A DNA stretch of 53,441 bases from Lyngbya sp. CCAP 1446/10 (GTDB lineage Bacteria; Cyanobacteriota; Cyanobacteriia; Cyanobacteriales; Microcoleaceae), in NCBI RefSeq assembly GCF_026130175.1, contig NZ_JAIGNI010000042.1, forward strand, positions 1 to 53,441. The letters run 5' to 3'. The stretch's first letter is position 1; every line of letters starts with the position of its first letter. Position numbers and translations under genes: made by a program. Shown here piece after piece: positions 1 through 9,265 of the stretch. Below the pieces are notes generated by a model. It worked only from the letters and a program-made list of their open reading frames with translations. It had not been told where the DNA came from and ran no database searches.

Positions 1-163
1 CCACCAATCACCCCAAAAAACCGAATTTACGATCGCAAAAACCCAAATTTGTAGGGGCGGGTTTATTCAGATTCTTTGTTGGTGACAGAATCAACGGTGA
101 ACCCGCCCCTACAAATTTGGGTTTTTGCGATCGTAAATTCGGTTTTTTGGGGTGATTGGTGGG
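1..163. repeat. Perfect long inverted repeat (hairpin element)
   Basis: Bases 1-63 are the exact reverse complement of bases 100-162, separated by a 37-base loop (64-99). The arms hold the motif GTAGGGGCGGGTT and a GATCGC site. The element begins at the window edge, so it may extend further left. It lies beyond the 3' end of the FecR/TPR gene and could act as a transcript barrier, but it looks like a dispersed MITE-like cyanobacterial repeat rather than a simple terminator. Confidence 0.85.
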
Positions 164-166
164 GTG

Positions 167-250
167 GGGGCGGGTTTATTCAGATTGTTTATGGGCAACA
201 AAATCAACGGTGAACCCGCCCCTACAAATTCTGGGTGATCGCAAATTCAG
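167..250. repeat. Second, diverged copy of the GGGGCGGGTTTATTCAG element
   Basis: This stretch repeats the centre and right arm of the element at 1-163: GGGGCGGGTTTATTCAG, then AATCAACGGTGAACCCGCCC, then GATCGCAAATTC. It has several substitutions in the loop and lacks the outer left arm. A tandem partial duplication directly after the first hairpin explains it best. Confidence 0.7.
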
Positions 251-255
251 TAATA

Positions 256-1452
256 CTATTGCCTATCTTTCCTCCTTTGGGCATCTTGCAATTGCTTCCC
301 TATCTTTTCCACCATTAGTAAGTCTTTTAAAGTTTGATATCCCTCTTTTGCTAACTTCAAATACTGTATCGCTTCGGGATAATTCCGCATGGATGAATAA
401 ACTTGTGCTAAACCGTAACGCGCATCGGTTAGCTCTTCGATATCGTCTGGTTTAGCTTTATCGATCGCCCTTTTATAGTATATTTCAGCCTGCGGCATTA
501 GTTGCGATCGCCCTTGATACATTTCTCCCAACTTCCGGTAAATTGGCGCTGTCTCAACTCCCGCTGCTGGTAAGCTTTCCAGGATTTCTATTGCTTCGGC
601 AATCAAGTTTGCGCTACGATAAACCTGTGCGATCGCCAATTTCTGACTCGCTGCATTTTGTACCTGTTGCTCGATCGCCCCCACAGCCTCCTTAACCCTC
701 TCAACCTCCTTCTCATCCAACAAACTAAACTCTGAATCTCCCTCTGACAGCGGACTTTCCGAAGAAACCCCCGTATTCGTCTCCACAATCAATCGGTACT
801 TAACACCCGGTTTCAGCACCGGTTCCCCCGGATACACCGCCTCAGTACCCTTAACCGTCATTTCCCAATTTAACTTCGCATTTTTTTCGAGGATGCTCAA
901 CTTATAGCTAGTCGCACCCGCAACCGGATTCCAGCGCAAAGTTGGCTTATTTCCCAGCAATTGCGTCCGTCTCGGACTGATTATATAAGGAATTGGCGCG
1001 TTATTCCAAGCAATTTTATCATCACCGCGATCGGGACATCTAATTAAGTTTTTATTGCACTCAGACTTCGACTTGTCGCTAGCCAACAAACAGCTATTTA
1101 ATTGATTTTCGCCCGATTTAATTGACTTAATTCCTAAATCTGCACATTGAATCGTAATTTGTCCATTTTGTGCAGTTTGCAGTTTGTCGCCCGGATAAAT
1201 CGGTGTACCGGCTGTCGGGCGAATATTTCTGCCATCTTGACGTTGTAGCTGCACTTCCCCGCTAATATTCAGGATTTGTCCGTTGGGTATTCTTGTCGTT
1301 GCTGCGATTGCTGAGGAAATTATTAGATTGTTAGCGGATATTTTGGATAAATTGGTGTCACTTCCGAAGTGGGGATGAGGCAAAATATCGATCGCAATTA
1401 ACGTAAATGCGATCGCGCTTGCACCCATAATAACAGTCGTCCGTTTTTTCAT
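256..1452 (-). CDS. Exported FecR-like/TPR protein, last gene of the CHAT operon
   Basis: A 398-residue protein with a hydrophobic N-terminal signal or anchor at about residues 7-24. A FecR-like beta region follows at about 55-100 (NISGEVQLQRQ, then PIYPGDKLQT), then a possible fibronectin-like stretch at about 160-230 (TLRWNPVAGATSYKL), and a C-terminal TPR-like helical region at about 265-395. It is probably anchored in the envelope and exposed to the periplasm. Its ATG overlaps the CHAT gene stop by 4 bases (ATGA), which implies translational coupling. FecR domains in other bacteria transmit envelope signals to ECF sigma factors; here the sigma-like factor is the first gene of the same operon. 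The role is inferred, the domains are read by eye. Confidence 0.8.
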   Translation of the reverse strand: MKKRTTVIMGASAIAFTLIAIDILPHPHFGSDTNLSKISANNLIISSAIAATTRIPNGQILNISGEVQLQRQDGRNIRPTAGTPIYPGDKLQTAQNGQITIQCADLGIKSIKSGENQLNSCLLASDKSKSECNKNLIRCPDRGDDKIAWNNAPIPYIISPRRTQLLGNKPTLRWNPVAGATSYKLSILEKNAKLNWEMTVKGTEAVYPGEPVLKPGVKYRLIVETNTGVSSESPLSEGDSEFSLLDEKEVERVKEAVGAIEQQVQNAASQKLAIAQVYRSANLIAEAIEILESLPAAGVETAPIYRKLGEMYQGRSQLMPQAEIYYKRAIDKAKPDDIEELTDARYGLAQVYSSMRNYPEAIQYLKLAKEGYQTLKDLLMVEKIGKQLQDAQRRKDRQ

Positions 1453-3308
1453 TTAGTTTTTCCTGTTTTTGGTAAACGTTCCTTTGCCATTTGGATACAT
1501 TCATCTTGTGCTGGTATCCTGGAATTGGCAGATTTCAGTGTTTCTTCCCAATGTGTCAGTGCTTCTTGTGGTTTTCCTTTAGCTTCCAGTACCTGCGCTA
1601 AAAGGCAATGAGCTTCTGGAGTCTTATTGCTGAGAGATATTGCTTGTCTTAAATCTGGTTCCGCTGAATCGTATCGCTTTTGGTTCAAGCGCACCCAGCC
1701 GCGATTCTTGAAACAAGCTGATTTGACTCCATCCTGTTTAGCATTTTGAAAGCAAAGTGCGATCGCCTTTAAAGCGTCTTCAGGTTTATTTTCCCGCAGA
1801 AACGATTTAGATATTTGAGCGTGAGCTTCAGGAATTCCCAGCCAGACTGCACTTTGCATTGATTCTCGCTCGCATTTGCGATCGCTTAAGTCTTTGCAAA
1901 GTTCGGATAAGTTATAGTAAGGCTCGCCGTTAGTAGGATTGATTAATACAGCTAGATTGTATGAAGCTTTCGCGATTAAAAATTGATTACTACGGTGGTT
2001 TTCCATCCCAAATGTATTGATCGCAGATGCCAGATTCTGCCCGATCAATGGATAGCCGATCGCCAAACCAGCTAAACTGATACTGGTACGCTGCATAAAT
2101 TTAGTGGAAATGGTAAATTGTGGGTAGCTTGGAGGGCGATTGGCAGTTACAGGATCTGTTGTAGGTACGACAGGGCGATCGGCTTCCGGCTGCGGTAAAA
2201 CAAACTCCTCAAACGTCGGATGCTGACACAGCATAGGAATTCCACTCGCACCCGGAAATTGAGAATCCCATTTCTGCAAGTCATTCTTAGCTTTTCGCAC
2301 AGCTAAAAATAAAAGCTCTCCCGCAGCCAAATATGTGAATAAAGACTTCACAAAATCTTGAGCAACTACATCAGGTAGCGGCGCGCGCATCACAATTATC
2401 GACGGTAAATCTAAACCCTCAGCAACTATATCCGTCGCAATTCCCAAGCTCGAACAAGAGTTGAAAATCAGCAACTGCAAGCCTTTATTAATAGCTCTTT
2501 TTAAACCAGATTTTAAATCTTCTACTTTAATACTATTGTGATCAGGATTTTGATTGATATACAGCACTCCGTTAGTAGCATTATTGTCGCTGTTGCTGTG
2601 TCCCGCAAAAAAGAAAACTTGCCAGCCTTTATCATCAAAAAGCTCATCATGCAATTCTTGAGGAGTTGGCTCTTGGAGAAACTGTAAATCGCAAAGCTCG
2701 CCCAAACTTTTTTGTATAATTATTTGATCTTTATCAATATCAATTCCCTTGCTATTCCCAGCAATACATAAAATTCTCCCTTGAGAAGGTTGAGCTATGT
2801 CTGCTGTGGTTTTATGTTGATTTTTCTTGCCATATTCTGACGAAGTGGGAATTATTTCGCAGTTGGCGTAATCTTCGCGAAATGCCCACACATCCCAAGG
2901 TAACTCCCAAATTTCAGGCTTGTCTATTTCTAAAAATATTTTAAAACATTCAGATACATTGCCGATGTGCGTTCTGAGTTTTGACTCAATTTTTCTACAA
3001 AATTCGTCAGACTCCAGCCACTTTTTCATGTGTTCCCGCAAGTTCCTATATACGGCTTCAGGTTTATCCTCAGAAATGTTTGTAACACCCGTGGATTTTA
3101 CCTTGATCCGAGGATCATGGCTCCGAGGTTTAAGAGCATTACATATCATTTTCCATTTGTCATGCAGTAGCGCAATTTCCGGCGCTGGTGGCAAGCTTCC
3201 TGAAAATTTAATTCTGGTTTTTTCCGATTCTTTGAGTTCCGCTGTGACGTGAGCAAAACCGTTCCCTAAAGTCCCAGAAGCCAAAACCAATATAATACTC
3301 TTACTCAT
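1449..3308 (-). CDS. CHAT domain (caspase-like) protease with C-terminal TPRs
   Basis: Starts at the ATG at 3308 (MSKSIILVL), the usual beginning of cyanobacterial CHAT proteins; a longer frame needs a TTG at 3350. The CHAT domain covers about residues 170-370. Its catalytic dyad is visible as His237 in FFAGHSNS and Cys285 in FNSCSSLG. A weakly hydrophobic stretch near 405-430 may be a membrane or linker segment. TPR repeats fill the last 180 residues (EAHCLLAQVLEAKGKPQEAL). CHAT proteases are caspase/separase relatives found in bacterial conflict and signalling systems. The gene lies 31 bases after the DUF1822 gene and overlaps the FecR/TPR gene by 4 bases. Its substrate is unknown; the sigma-like factor, DUF1822 and the FecR protein are the obvious candidates. 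Confidence 0.88.
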   Translation of the reverse strand: MSKSIILVLASGTLGNGFAHVTAELKESEKTRIKFSGSLPPAPEIALLHDKWKMICNALKPRSHDPRIKVKSTGVTNISEDKPEAVYRNLREHMKKWLESDEFCRKIESKLRTHIGNVSECFKIFLEIDKPEIWELPWDVWAFREDYANCEIIPTSSEYGKKNQHKTTADIAQPSQGRILCIAGNSKGIDIDKDQIIIQKSLGELCDLQFLQEPTPQELHDELFDDKGWQVFFFAGHSNSDNNATNGVLYINQNPDHNSIKVEDLKSGLKRAINKGLQLLIFNSCSSLGIATDIVAEGLDLPSIIVMRAPLPDVVAQDFVKSLFTYLAAGELLFLAVRKAKNDLQKWDSQFPGASGIPMLCQHPTFEEFVLPQPEADRPVVPTTDPVTANRPPSYPQFTISTKFMQRTSISLAGLAIGYPLIGQNLASAINTFGMENHRSNQFLIAKASYNLAVLINPTNGEPYYNLSELCKDLSDRKCERESMQSAVWLGIPEAHAQISKSFLRENKPEDALKAIALCFQNAKQDGVKSACFKNRGWVRLNQKRYDSAEPDLRQAISLSNKTPEAHCLLAQVLEAKGKPQEALTHWEETLKSANSRIPAQDECIQMAKERLPKTGKTK

Positions 3309-3339
3309 AAATTGGAGGCGAGTGTAGTGATTTTCAAAA

Positions 3340-4506
3340 TCATACCACAAAATTTTCTGTTATGCTCAAATCATCTATTGCTACTCGGATGCTAAAGCTC
3401 TCTTCGGGTTCTACCTCAAAATCTTTCAGCAAAATACACAAATCTTGAACCGTTGATTCACTTTTGTGTAAAATTTTTCCAGTATCGGATATTAACGAGA
3501 GTTTAGTATGGGGTGGGAGGTAGCGTTGTCCGATCGCCGGATGCAACTGGACATGAACTCTGACAGTGCGATCGCTCTGTTGGGCGATCGCCACCAACAA
3601 AGCCACAGTTGTCCTACCCAACTGCATTCCCAAATCAATCAATCTAGCCCTCGCAACATCCGCTTCGGGAAATCTATGCTGGAGGCTGGCTTGTCCCCCT
3701 GATAATGATAAATTTTGTCTCGAATTTCCACTACTTCGGAATGCAAAATTTGGATGCTGATCAGGAAAAATTGTTTCTTCTAAATTTTGCTTACCTTGGT
3801 CAAATTTCTGCCAACCTGTTTCAACAATATTCTTAAACCAATTACCCAATTTTGACGGAATTGGATTTTCGATTGCACCGGGCGAATCCTCCAATGGTTC
3901 AGGGTTAAATATTGCCTCGAAAGGTTGCCAATCAGGATTAAATACATTCATCAACCACTGATTTAGGTCAACTTTAGCGTCAAACAAACGTTCTAGATTT
4001 ACTAAAAAATCGTCAAGAGAATGTAATTCGTTCAATACTAATTCGCCCGTTTCCGCAGTCGGAGAAAAACCAAGCAATTTCGCTGCTTTTTCATTTTCAT
4101 CAATGGCTACGGCAATATAACCGATACGATCAGCCCTAGCTTCCAGGGGAACTGGGCAATTTACAGGAGAATTTGCTGACAAATTGTCATTAGCTGTTGC
4201 TTGATTTTGATGCAGATTTCTAACGGGACGGCATTCAATTTTACCCAATCCTTTGATATACAAATCTGCCGCATCTGTAAACAAGCGCATTGCGGGATTC
4301 CAGCTATCGCACTCAGTCAAATCAGTTTCAATATTCAAGATTTGCAGGTAATCGTGAACTGCCAGCACTGCCAAAGTATTGAAATAAACTTGCTCTTGTC
4401 TTTGCGGGTGGCGCTGTTGGGCGGCAAATTGTCGAGCAAGTTGTAGTGAACTTTGAGTGATTGGCATGGGCAAAGGTTCGAGATTTGAAAGGTTTTCATA
4501 GTTCAT
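3340..4506 (-). CDS. DUF1822 family protein
   Basis: A 388-residue soluble protein with the features of DUF1822, a cyanobacterial family of unknown function: an N-terminal helical part (QVYFNTLAVLAVHDYLQIL), a central ADRIGYIAVAIDE stretch and a C-terminal conserved region (RLIDLGMQLGRTTVALLVAI). No catalytic motif is visible. It starts inside the stop of the sigma-like gene (TCAT on the plus strand, a 4-base overlap) and is followed 31 bases later by the CHAT gene, so it is likely made in a fixed ratio with the sigma-like factor. An adaptor, anti-sigma-like or substrate role would be a guess. Confidence 0.85.
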   Translation of the reverse strand: MNYENLSNLEPLPMPITQSSLQLARQFAAQQRHPQRQEQVYFNTLAVLAVHDYLQILNIETDLTECDSWNPAMRLFTDAADLYIKGLGKIECRPVRNLHQNQATANDNLSANSPVNCPVPLEARADRIGYIAVAIDENEKAAKLLGFSPTAETGELVLNELHSLDDFLVNLERLFDAKVDLNQWLMNVFNPDWQPFEAIFNPEPLEDSPGAIENPIPSKLGNWFKNIVETGWQKFDQGKQNLEETIFPDQHPNFAFRSSGNSRQNLSLSGGQASLQHRFPEADVARARLIDLGMQLGRTTVALLVAIAQQSDRTVRVHVQLHPAIGQRYLPPHTKLSLISDTGKILHKSESTVQDLCILLKDFEVEPEESFSIRVAIDDLSITENFVV

Positions 4507-5285
4507 TGTTCCGGCACTCCTGGTATGTTGAAAGTTTGATATCCTTGATTTTCGGAAAAATTTTGCAGCAGATGGCGACAGTCATTGTTGAGCAATTGAT
4601 ATAAGGTGGAAGGGGCGCACCCAAACTCTTTGGCAATCTCTTGAATAGTTTGACCATACAAACACTTGCGCTGCAATAAAACTTGGCAATTTATCTGCGG
4701 CTTTCCTCTGACGTGTCTGTTTTTTAATTCGTCATTGGGATCGGTTTCTATCCATTCTAAAAGTTCGTCTAAATAGAAACTGACATCTGGATTGGCTTTC
4801 AGATTTTCATTGTATTTGATATCCTCTCGGTTTGATAATTCCTCTAAAGAGGCTATTGGATTTTGTATGTGTCTTGCCCTTTCTTGTTGTTGCTTCAGAT
4901 GACAATCTAACAGCCGCTTTTTGAGATAGGGATTTAACCAGGTGGTAATCTGACTTATTTCGGGATTGTAAGCTTGTTTTGCTGTGGTAGCTTCACATAA
5001 ATTGCCAGAAAGATAGATCCATGTCTTGTGCAATGCCTCTTCGTAGTGAGGTGTGTTTTCTTTCCAGAGTTTGCCGGATTTGATAATCTCTCGAATCAGT
5101 TTATTCAAGAAACGACTTCGCCGGAGACTACCCACGGGATGCTTACAAGCTTCGATGACGAGTTCGAGGATTTGCTGCTGGGCGGAATCTCGATCGCAAT
5201 TTCCAGATTTTCCTGAGCCCCCAGCAGCATCAGAATCGTCGGATAACTGGTCTTCCCCCTCGGAGGGGTGGGATTGATCATTCAT
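4503..5285 (-). CDS. Sigma-70 family (ECF-like) RNA polymerase sigma factor
   Basis: About 260 residues from the ATG at 5285; a TTG six codons upstream is an alternative. An acidic, low-complexity N-terminus is followed by a region 2-like helical domain (FLNKLIREIIKSGKLWKE, then EEALHKTWIYL) and a C-terminal region 4-type helix-turn-helix at about residues 211-232 (TIQEIAKEFGCAPSTLYQLL). This fits a diverged ECF-type sigma factor that would redirect RNA polymerase. It is the first gene of a four-gene operon with DUF1822, CHAT and FecR/TPR genes. No upstream promoter was recognised. Region 2 is weakly conserved to the eye, so a sigma-like DNA-binding protein without full sigma activity is possible. 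Confidence 0.78.
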   Translation of the reverse strand: MNDQSHPSEGEDQLSDDSDAAGGSGKSGNCDRDSAQQQILELVIEACKHPVGSLRRSRFLNKLIREIIKSGKLWKENTPHYEEALHKTWIYLSGNLCEATTAKQAYNPEISQITTWLNPYLKKRLLDCHLKQQQERARHIQNPIASLEELSNREDIKYNENLKANPDVSFYLDELLEWIETDPNDELKNRHVRGKPQINCQVLLQRKCLYGQTIQEIAKEFGCAPSTLYQLLNNDCRHLLQNFSENQGYQTFNIPGVPEQ

Positions 5286-5474
5286 AGTTAAGTGCGGCCG
5301 CAACTTTGTTCCTACACTTATTTATCAGGTTGAGTTAGGATTTTTTTTGCGAAATTTCCAAGTTTTTTTTGTGACTGTGCTTGAAACCTTTGCTGTGCGG
5401 TCGATGTGGCTGTTTTTTTTTGTAGGTAAAGTTTTGTAAATAGGTCGATCGCCCATCAAGCCAGTGCTCGTGCA

Positions 5475-5782
5475 TCAAAGAACTATGCGGTTGAAATAGC
5501 TGACCATCAGCCTCTCCATCACCTTTATCTGTTCCCAAATTTTGGCAAATTTCTGCTGTCGCCGATGCCATCGCCCTGAAAGTTGTCGCACAATCGGGTT
5601 AATTCGTTCTAGCCTCTGGGTGTTATCTTTGCCGATTTGACGGTGAATTTCTGAAGTTAGATCGTTTCCGGTGGCACCGGAAATAATATAACTCCTCTAC
5701 TATAAAAATTTTCGTTGTTTTGCGACGAATGACCACATTGCGTCGGCAATCAATTCTTCTGTTTCTATCTGTATGACTTCAC
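5475..5782 (-). pseudogene. IS1-like transposase remnant
   Basis: Two minus-strand pieces in different frames look like the C-terminal half of a cyanobacterial transposase. About 5700-5780 reads IETEELIADAMWSFVAKQRK and stops. About 5475-5690 reads LTSEIHRQIGKDNTQRLERI, then GRWHRRQQKFAKIWEQIK, and ends at a stop at 5475. The MWSF and NTQRLER motifs recall IS1/InsB-type DDE transposases of cyanobacteria. There is an internal deletion and no N-terminus, and no terminal inverted repeats were found, so it is inactive. The family assignment is from memory and tentative. Confidence 0.6.
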
Positions 5783-5891
5783 AGATTGTGAATCATCAGT
5801 GCTTTTTGACCAAAGCACAGGGGATTTAAGCCCTCAGCTTTAGGTGGATTGTTTTTAGGCAGGGGATTTAACCCCCAGCCTAAAAACTTCG

Positions 5892-5923
5892 CTGTCAACT
5901 GTCAACTGTCAACTGTCAACTGT
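5892..5923. repeat. Heptamer tandem repeat (TCAACTG)n
   Basis: About four copies of TCAACTG lie in the 270-base gap between the transposase remnant and the glycosyltransferase gene. The same heptamer recurs at 34148-34178 and, inverted, at 35193-35230 and 53254-53318. Short tandem heptanucleotide repeats of this kind are described from cyanobacterial genomes. The rest of the gap holds two related GGGGATTTAA motifs and nothing gene-like. Confidence 0.85.
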
Positions 5924-6054
5924 TAAGCTTCACCTTGAAGAATCGAGACCTGATCTGAACCTTATGGGGTTCTCAGCAAATATTTTTGTTAAAAAACGCG
6001 GTTTCTGAGCACTCAAAAAAACTCTGTTGATTTGGTTGTCAGTCCATAAAGTTT

Positions 6055-7260
6055 CTAAACATCGCGTTCTGTTCGCACCCATTTGGTTTGCCGCTTCAGG
6101 ATAAAACCCAGATATAAAGGAATTTTCCAAAGGATGTAAAAAGGTACGGATAAAAGAGTTGCACCGGAAATATCGGCACGCCCAAATTTTGCCCAAGCGC
6201 TGACAATTGAAACTAAAATTAGCAGTCCTTGTACTGCTAACAAGATAGCAGGAATCGGGGATGTTCCGATGATTGCTGCTAGTATGGAGGCGGCAAAAGC
6301 GGCTAGCCAGATAGCGACTAAAAGCGATAGGGGAGGGATGGACAAGTCAAGGGCGATCGCCATTAAGTCAAAACGTTGTTGCTCAACGGAGGCTGTCGCT
6401 AGCCTGGGAGTCTGAGTTAGTAAGGTTTGCAAGTGTCCGTGTTCCCATCTGGTTCTTTGAGTTTTAGCTACTTGCTGTTGCTGCGGCAAACACCCTGTGA
6501 CTCTGGCTTCGGGGCAGAATACGGTTGGATGTCCGGCGATCGCCAAATCCAAACTCATTTGCATATCTTCAACGATATTGCTACTGGCTAAAGGAACATC
6601 TCGAATGATTAACCAGGGAAAAGCCATCCCCGTACCTGTTAGCAATGAGGGGAATCCTAACTGTTTTAATCCGCTGGGCCGGACTAAGTTTTTCACTAGA
6701 AATGCTAAGGCAGAAATGGAATCTTTTGGAGTAGGATTGGGCGGCTGTTCCATTAAATATGTGGCTTGGACTGGCCTTTGTTCGGCGATCGCAATCCGGG
6801 CTAATTTCTCGATCGCGTCTGGCCCACAGATGCAGTCGGCGTCAACCATGATCACTACTTCTGGGGGGTCTGAGGCGATCGACTGTAAGCCAAAATCCAG
6901 TGCGTATCCCTTCCCCTTGCGTTCTGTGTCGTGGCGCTCGATCGCACTTGCACCACAGTTACGGGCGATTTCTGCCGTATCATCCGTGCAGTTGTCAGCA
7001 ATCACTAACAGGCGGTCTTGAGGTGTTAGCTGCGGCAATATGGTGGAGATGGTGGCACCAATTCCTGCTGCTTCGTTGTAGGCGGGAATTAACACCGCCA
7101 CTTTGGGGCGCGGTTCTTGAGTTTCGGCTGTGGGGCGGAGGCTGGACAAAAAAGCTGCACTGCATTCTAGGAATAGAACTGCAACGGGAATTAGCAGGAT
7201 TAGGGCGATCGTCAAAAGTACAATATCAATAAATAGGAACGCTAGCTGATTAATTTGCAC
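6055..7260 (-). CDS. Membrane family 2 glycosyltransferase
   Basis: A 401-residue inner-membrane enzyme with one N-terminal membrane helix (about 8-35), a GT-A catalytic domain (VAVLIPAYNEA from residue 54), metal/sugar-binding acids at D140 and D142 (VDADC), the ED pair at 231-232 and a QRTRW box at 268-272, then three or so C-terminal membrane helices. The D,D,D,QxxRW pattern is that of processive transferases such as cellulose, chitin or poly-N-acetylglucosamine synthases. The start codon appears to be GTG, without a clear ribosome site. It probably adds sugars to an envelope or exopolysaccharide; the substrate cannot be read. The next gene upstream, an SDR enzyme, could supply a nucleotide sugar. 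Confidence 0.85.
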   Translation of the reverse strand: MQINQLAFLFIDIVLLTIALILLIPVAVLFLECSAAFLSSLRPTAETQEPRPKVAVLIPAYNEAAGIGATISTILPQLTPQDRLLVIADNCTDDTAEIARNCGASAIERHDTERKGKGYALDFGLQSIASDPPEVVIMVDADCICGPDAIEKLARIAIAEQRPVQATYLMEQPPNPTPKDSISALAFLVKNLVRPSGLKQLGFPSLLTGTGMAFPWLIIRDVPLASSNIVEDMQMSLDLAIAGHPTVFCPEARVTGCLPQQQQVAKTQRTRWEHGHLQTLLTQTPRLATASVEQQRFDLMAIALDLSIPPLSLLVAIWLAAFAASILAAIIGTSPIPAILLAVQGLLILVSIVSAWAKFGRADISGATLLSVPFYILWKIPLYLGFILKRQTKWVRTERDV

Positions 7261-7418
7261 AATTCTAGTACCTTAATTTTATTTTATTTGCTGCGGTCAT
7301 TGAGTTGATTTAATCAAATTGTACCTTTGTCAACTCAAGGAGTAACGCTATCTAAACTATCATATAATGTCGATTATGACAAATATTAAGTAGATCAATT
7401 TAATCTCAAACTACTTGA

Positions 7419-7449
7419 GAAACCCGGTATCTTTGAGATACCGGGTTTC
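7419..7449. terminator. Stem-loop after the SDR gene (GAAACCCGG type)
   Basis: Perfect 14-bp arms (7419-7432 and 7436-7449) with a 3-base TTG loop, located 59 bases beyond the stop of the minus-strand SDR gene. There is no T-run, so it may be a transcript-end hairpin or one of the dispersed GAAACCCGG repeats common in these genomes. Confidence 0.5.
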
Positions 7450-7507
7450 GAGGTGTTCTGCTGTTAATCAATGAAAAACAACGAAGCAATCTCTACAACT
7501 TTTCAAG

Positions 7508-9136
7508 CTAAGCTGCTTCGCGGACAGGAACAGGTTCATATTTTTTTTGGGTTAACTGTGCGGGGAGTACAAATTCTCTGAGATATCTCGACATCGATCG
7601 CAAATATCCCACTTCTGCTTGAATAGAATCCAGTGTAGAAAGACTCTCAACTAAGTCATCAAATTCATCAGCAGTAACTCCAGCACTGTTCAAGATTTCT
7701 TGGTTAAGCCGCCCGTACATTCCTTGCAGAAGGAGTTCGATAATCTCCCTGTAGTCAGAAATTTCTGTTCCGTAACCTTGCAATTTCTTGGGATTGATGC
7801 CCCACTGCAAAATCTTCAACAAATCTTGAGGGGAACTCCACGCAAAAGAGGAAGCAATCACTTCTTTTTCCGCTGCGACTAAAGCGTGCTTGATTTGCAC
7901 TTCCGGGAAATCTGGATCGCTGATTAAGCTTTCCAGGTTCGACACTTGTTTATCTAACACGCGCAAAGAAAAAGGAGCTAATTCTACAGTCACCATGTCG
8001 CCAGCATCGTCAACAATTCTAAAAGGATCTTCCAGAACATTAATTAGGAGGTGAATATCTGTCGGTTTGTTCCAGTCAAACTGTCCGAGGAAAAACGGTT
8101 CTTCGTAGCCCGGTAAAAGTCCTTGAAAATAAATCGGCAGATTGTTTCCTGACTCAAGAATTTTATAAAGAGCGACTTCCAGGGTTTCTGTCGGCCATCC
8201 GAGATTGGAAACGGCGACAAATTTCAGTTTTCCGGGAACGGAAACAATCAGCGCATTCAGTAATAAATGTACGGCTTCGATCAGATTTTGAGCGGTTACA
8301 TAGCGGTGGGGAGCGTGAACGTTGACTGTTTTACTTTGCTCTACTTTTTTGGACATTTGCTCGCAGAACAAGCTATTTTCCAACATATGAGTAAAGCGAA
8401 CCATCCCGTAAGTTACATCTCCTACTTGAGCTGCTTTGGCAAATTGCCATTCGGCAAACTTTTTGGAGGCTGCGTAAACTTCGGTTGTAAAATATCGAGA
8501 TGTTTTGCCTGTGGAAGAGAAGATGCAGTGTTCTGCGCCGTATTCTTCGCAGAGTTGGATGACGTGTTGGCATCCTAATAGGCTGGTTGTCACTGTTTCT
8601 CGGATTTGGATTTCAGCTAGTCCTGGTTGGCGTTGGGCTGCTAGGTGAAAAACAATGTCTGGTTTTTCTATGTCAAATATGTGTTTCAGCGCCTCGAAGT
8701 TGCGAATGTCGGCGGCATAGAAAGTTACTGCACCTTCTTTGTTAAAGTGCGGGAGAGTTTCTTCGGGGTTTTGACATCGGGCTTTGTCTACGGAAATGAT
8801 TTTAGTTGCGCCTAATTCGAGGAGTTTTTCGATTAAGAAACCGCCGACGCATCCTTCTCCCCCGGTTACGAGAATGGTTTTTCCTTTGATTTTGCTGCTG
8901 ACTGCGGAGGCGTAGAGGTGAACGGTGCGATCGCGCACGTCGCTAAAAGGTTCGCTTTCTAGTTGTCCGTCGGCTTGATAGGCGGCGATTAGCTTTGCGG
9001 TGAGACTTTGTAAGACTGCTAGGATTTCAGGATCTTGCGGTTCCGGGGAACCTGGGGGAACTAGCTGCTGGATGCGATCGATTATTTCAGCTTTGCTGGC
9101 ACCTTTAAACATTTCTGAGAGGTTAAATGCACTCAT
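7508..9136 (-). CDS. Extended SDR NAD-dependent epimerase/dehydratase
   Basis: A 542-residue soluble protein. Residues 1-80 form a helical extension. An NAD-binding Rossmann fold follows with TGGEGCVGG at 91-99, and the SDR catalytic pair is Y221 and K225 in YAASK. About 220 residues after the SDR core are not part of the standard family. It resembles polysaccharide-biosynthesis SDRs that modify nucleotide sugars. AGGAG lies 11 bases before the ATG and supports this start. It may work with the downstream glycosyltransferase, though 250 bases separate them. The exact sugar is unknown, and the long C-terminal part (many acidic residues, helical) has no recognised function. Confidence 0.82.
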   Translation of the reverse strand: MSAFNLSEMFKGASKAEIIDRIQQLVPPGSPEPQDPEILAVLQSLTAKLIAAYQADGQLESEPFSDVRDRTVHLYASAVSSKIKGKTILVTGGEGCVGGFLIEKLLELGATKIISVDKARCQNPEETLPHFNKEGAVTFYAADIRNFEALKHIFDIEKPDIVFHLAAQRQPGLAEIQIRETVTTSLLGCQHVIQLCEEYGAEHCIFSSTGKTSRYFTTEVYAASKKFAEWQFAKAAQVGDVTYGMVRFTHMLENSLFCEQMSKKVEQSKTVNVHAPHRYVTAQNLIEAVHLLLNALIVSVPGKLKFVAVSNLGWPTETLEVALYKILESGNNLPIYFQGLLPGYEEPFFLGQFDWNKPTDIHLLINVLEDPFRIVDDAGDMVTVELAPFSLRVLDKQVSNLESLISDPDFPEVQIKHALVAAEKEVIASSFAWSSPQDLLKILQWGINPKKLQGYGTEISDYREIIELLLQGMYGRLNQEILNSAGVTADEFDDLVESLSTLDSIQAEVGYLRSMSRYLREFVLPAQLTQKKYEPVPVREAA

Positions 9137-9265
9137 GACGTTCTTTGCTCCTGTAAATTCTAGAAATACCGTTGCTGATTCAAAGTTTTTAAACAGATTT
9201 TCAAGGGACAGAATCTTTAAAAGTCTGCTGGATTTTAGGATGTTTTTAGACTGAAAGCGACTTAA

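Noticed and set aside
5335..5571. 78-codon minus-strand frame overlapping the transposase remnant
   Set aside because: It lies in a different frame from the recognisable transposase sequence and is Lys/His-rich from translated A/T tracts, so it is a shadow.
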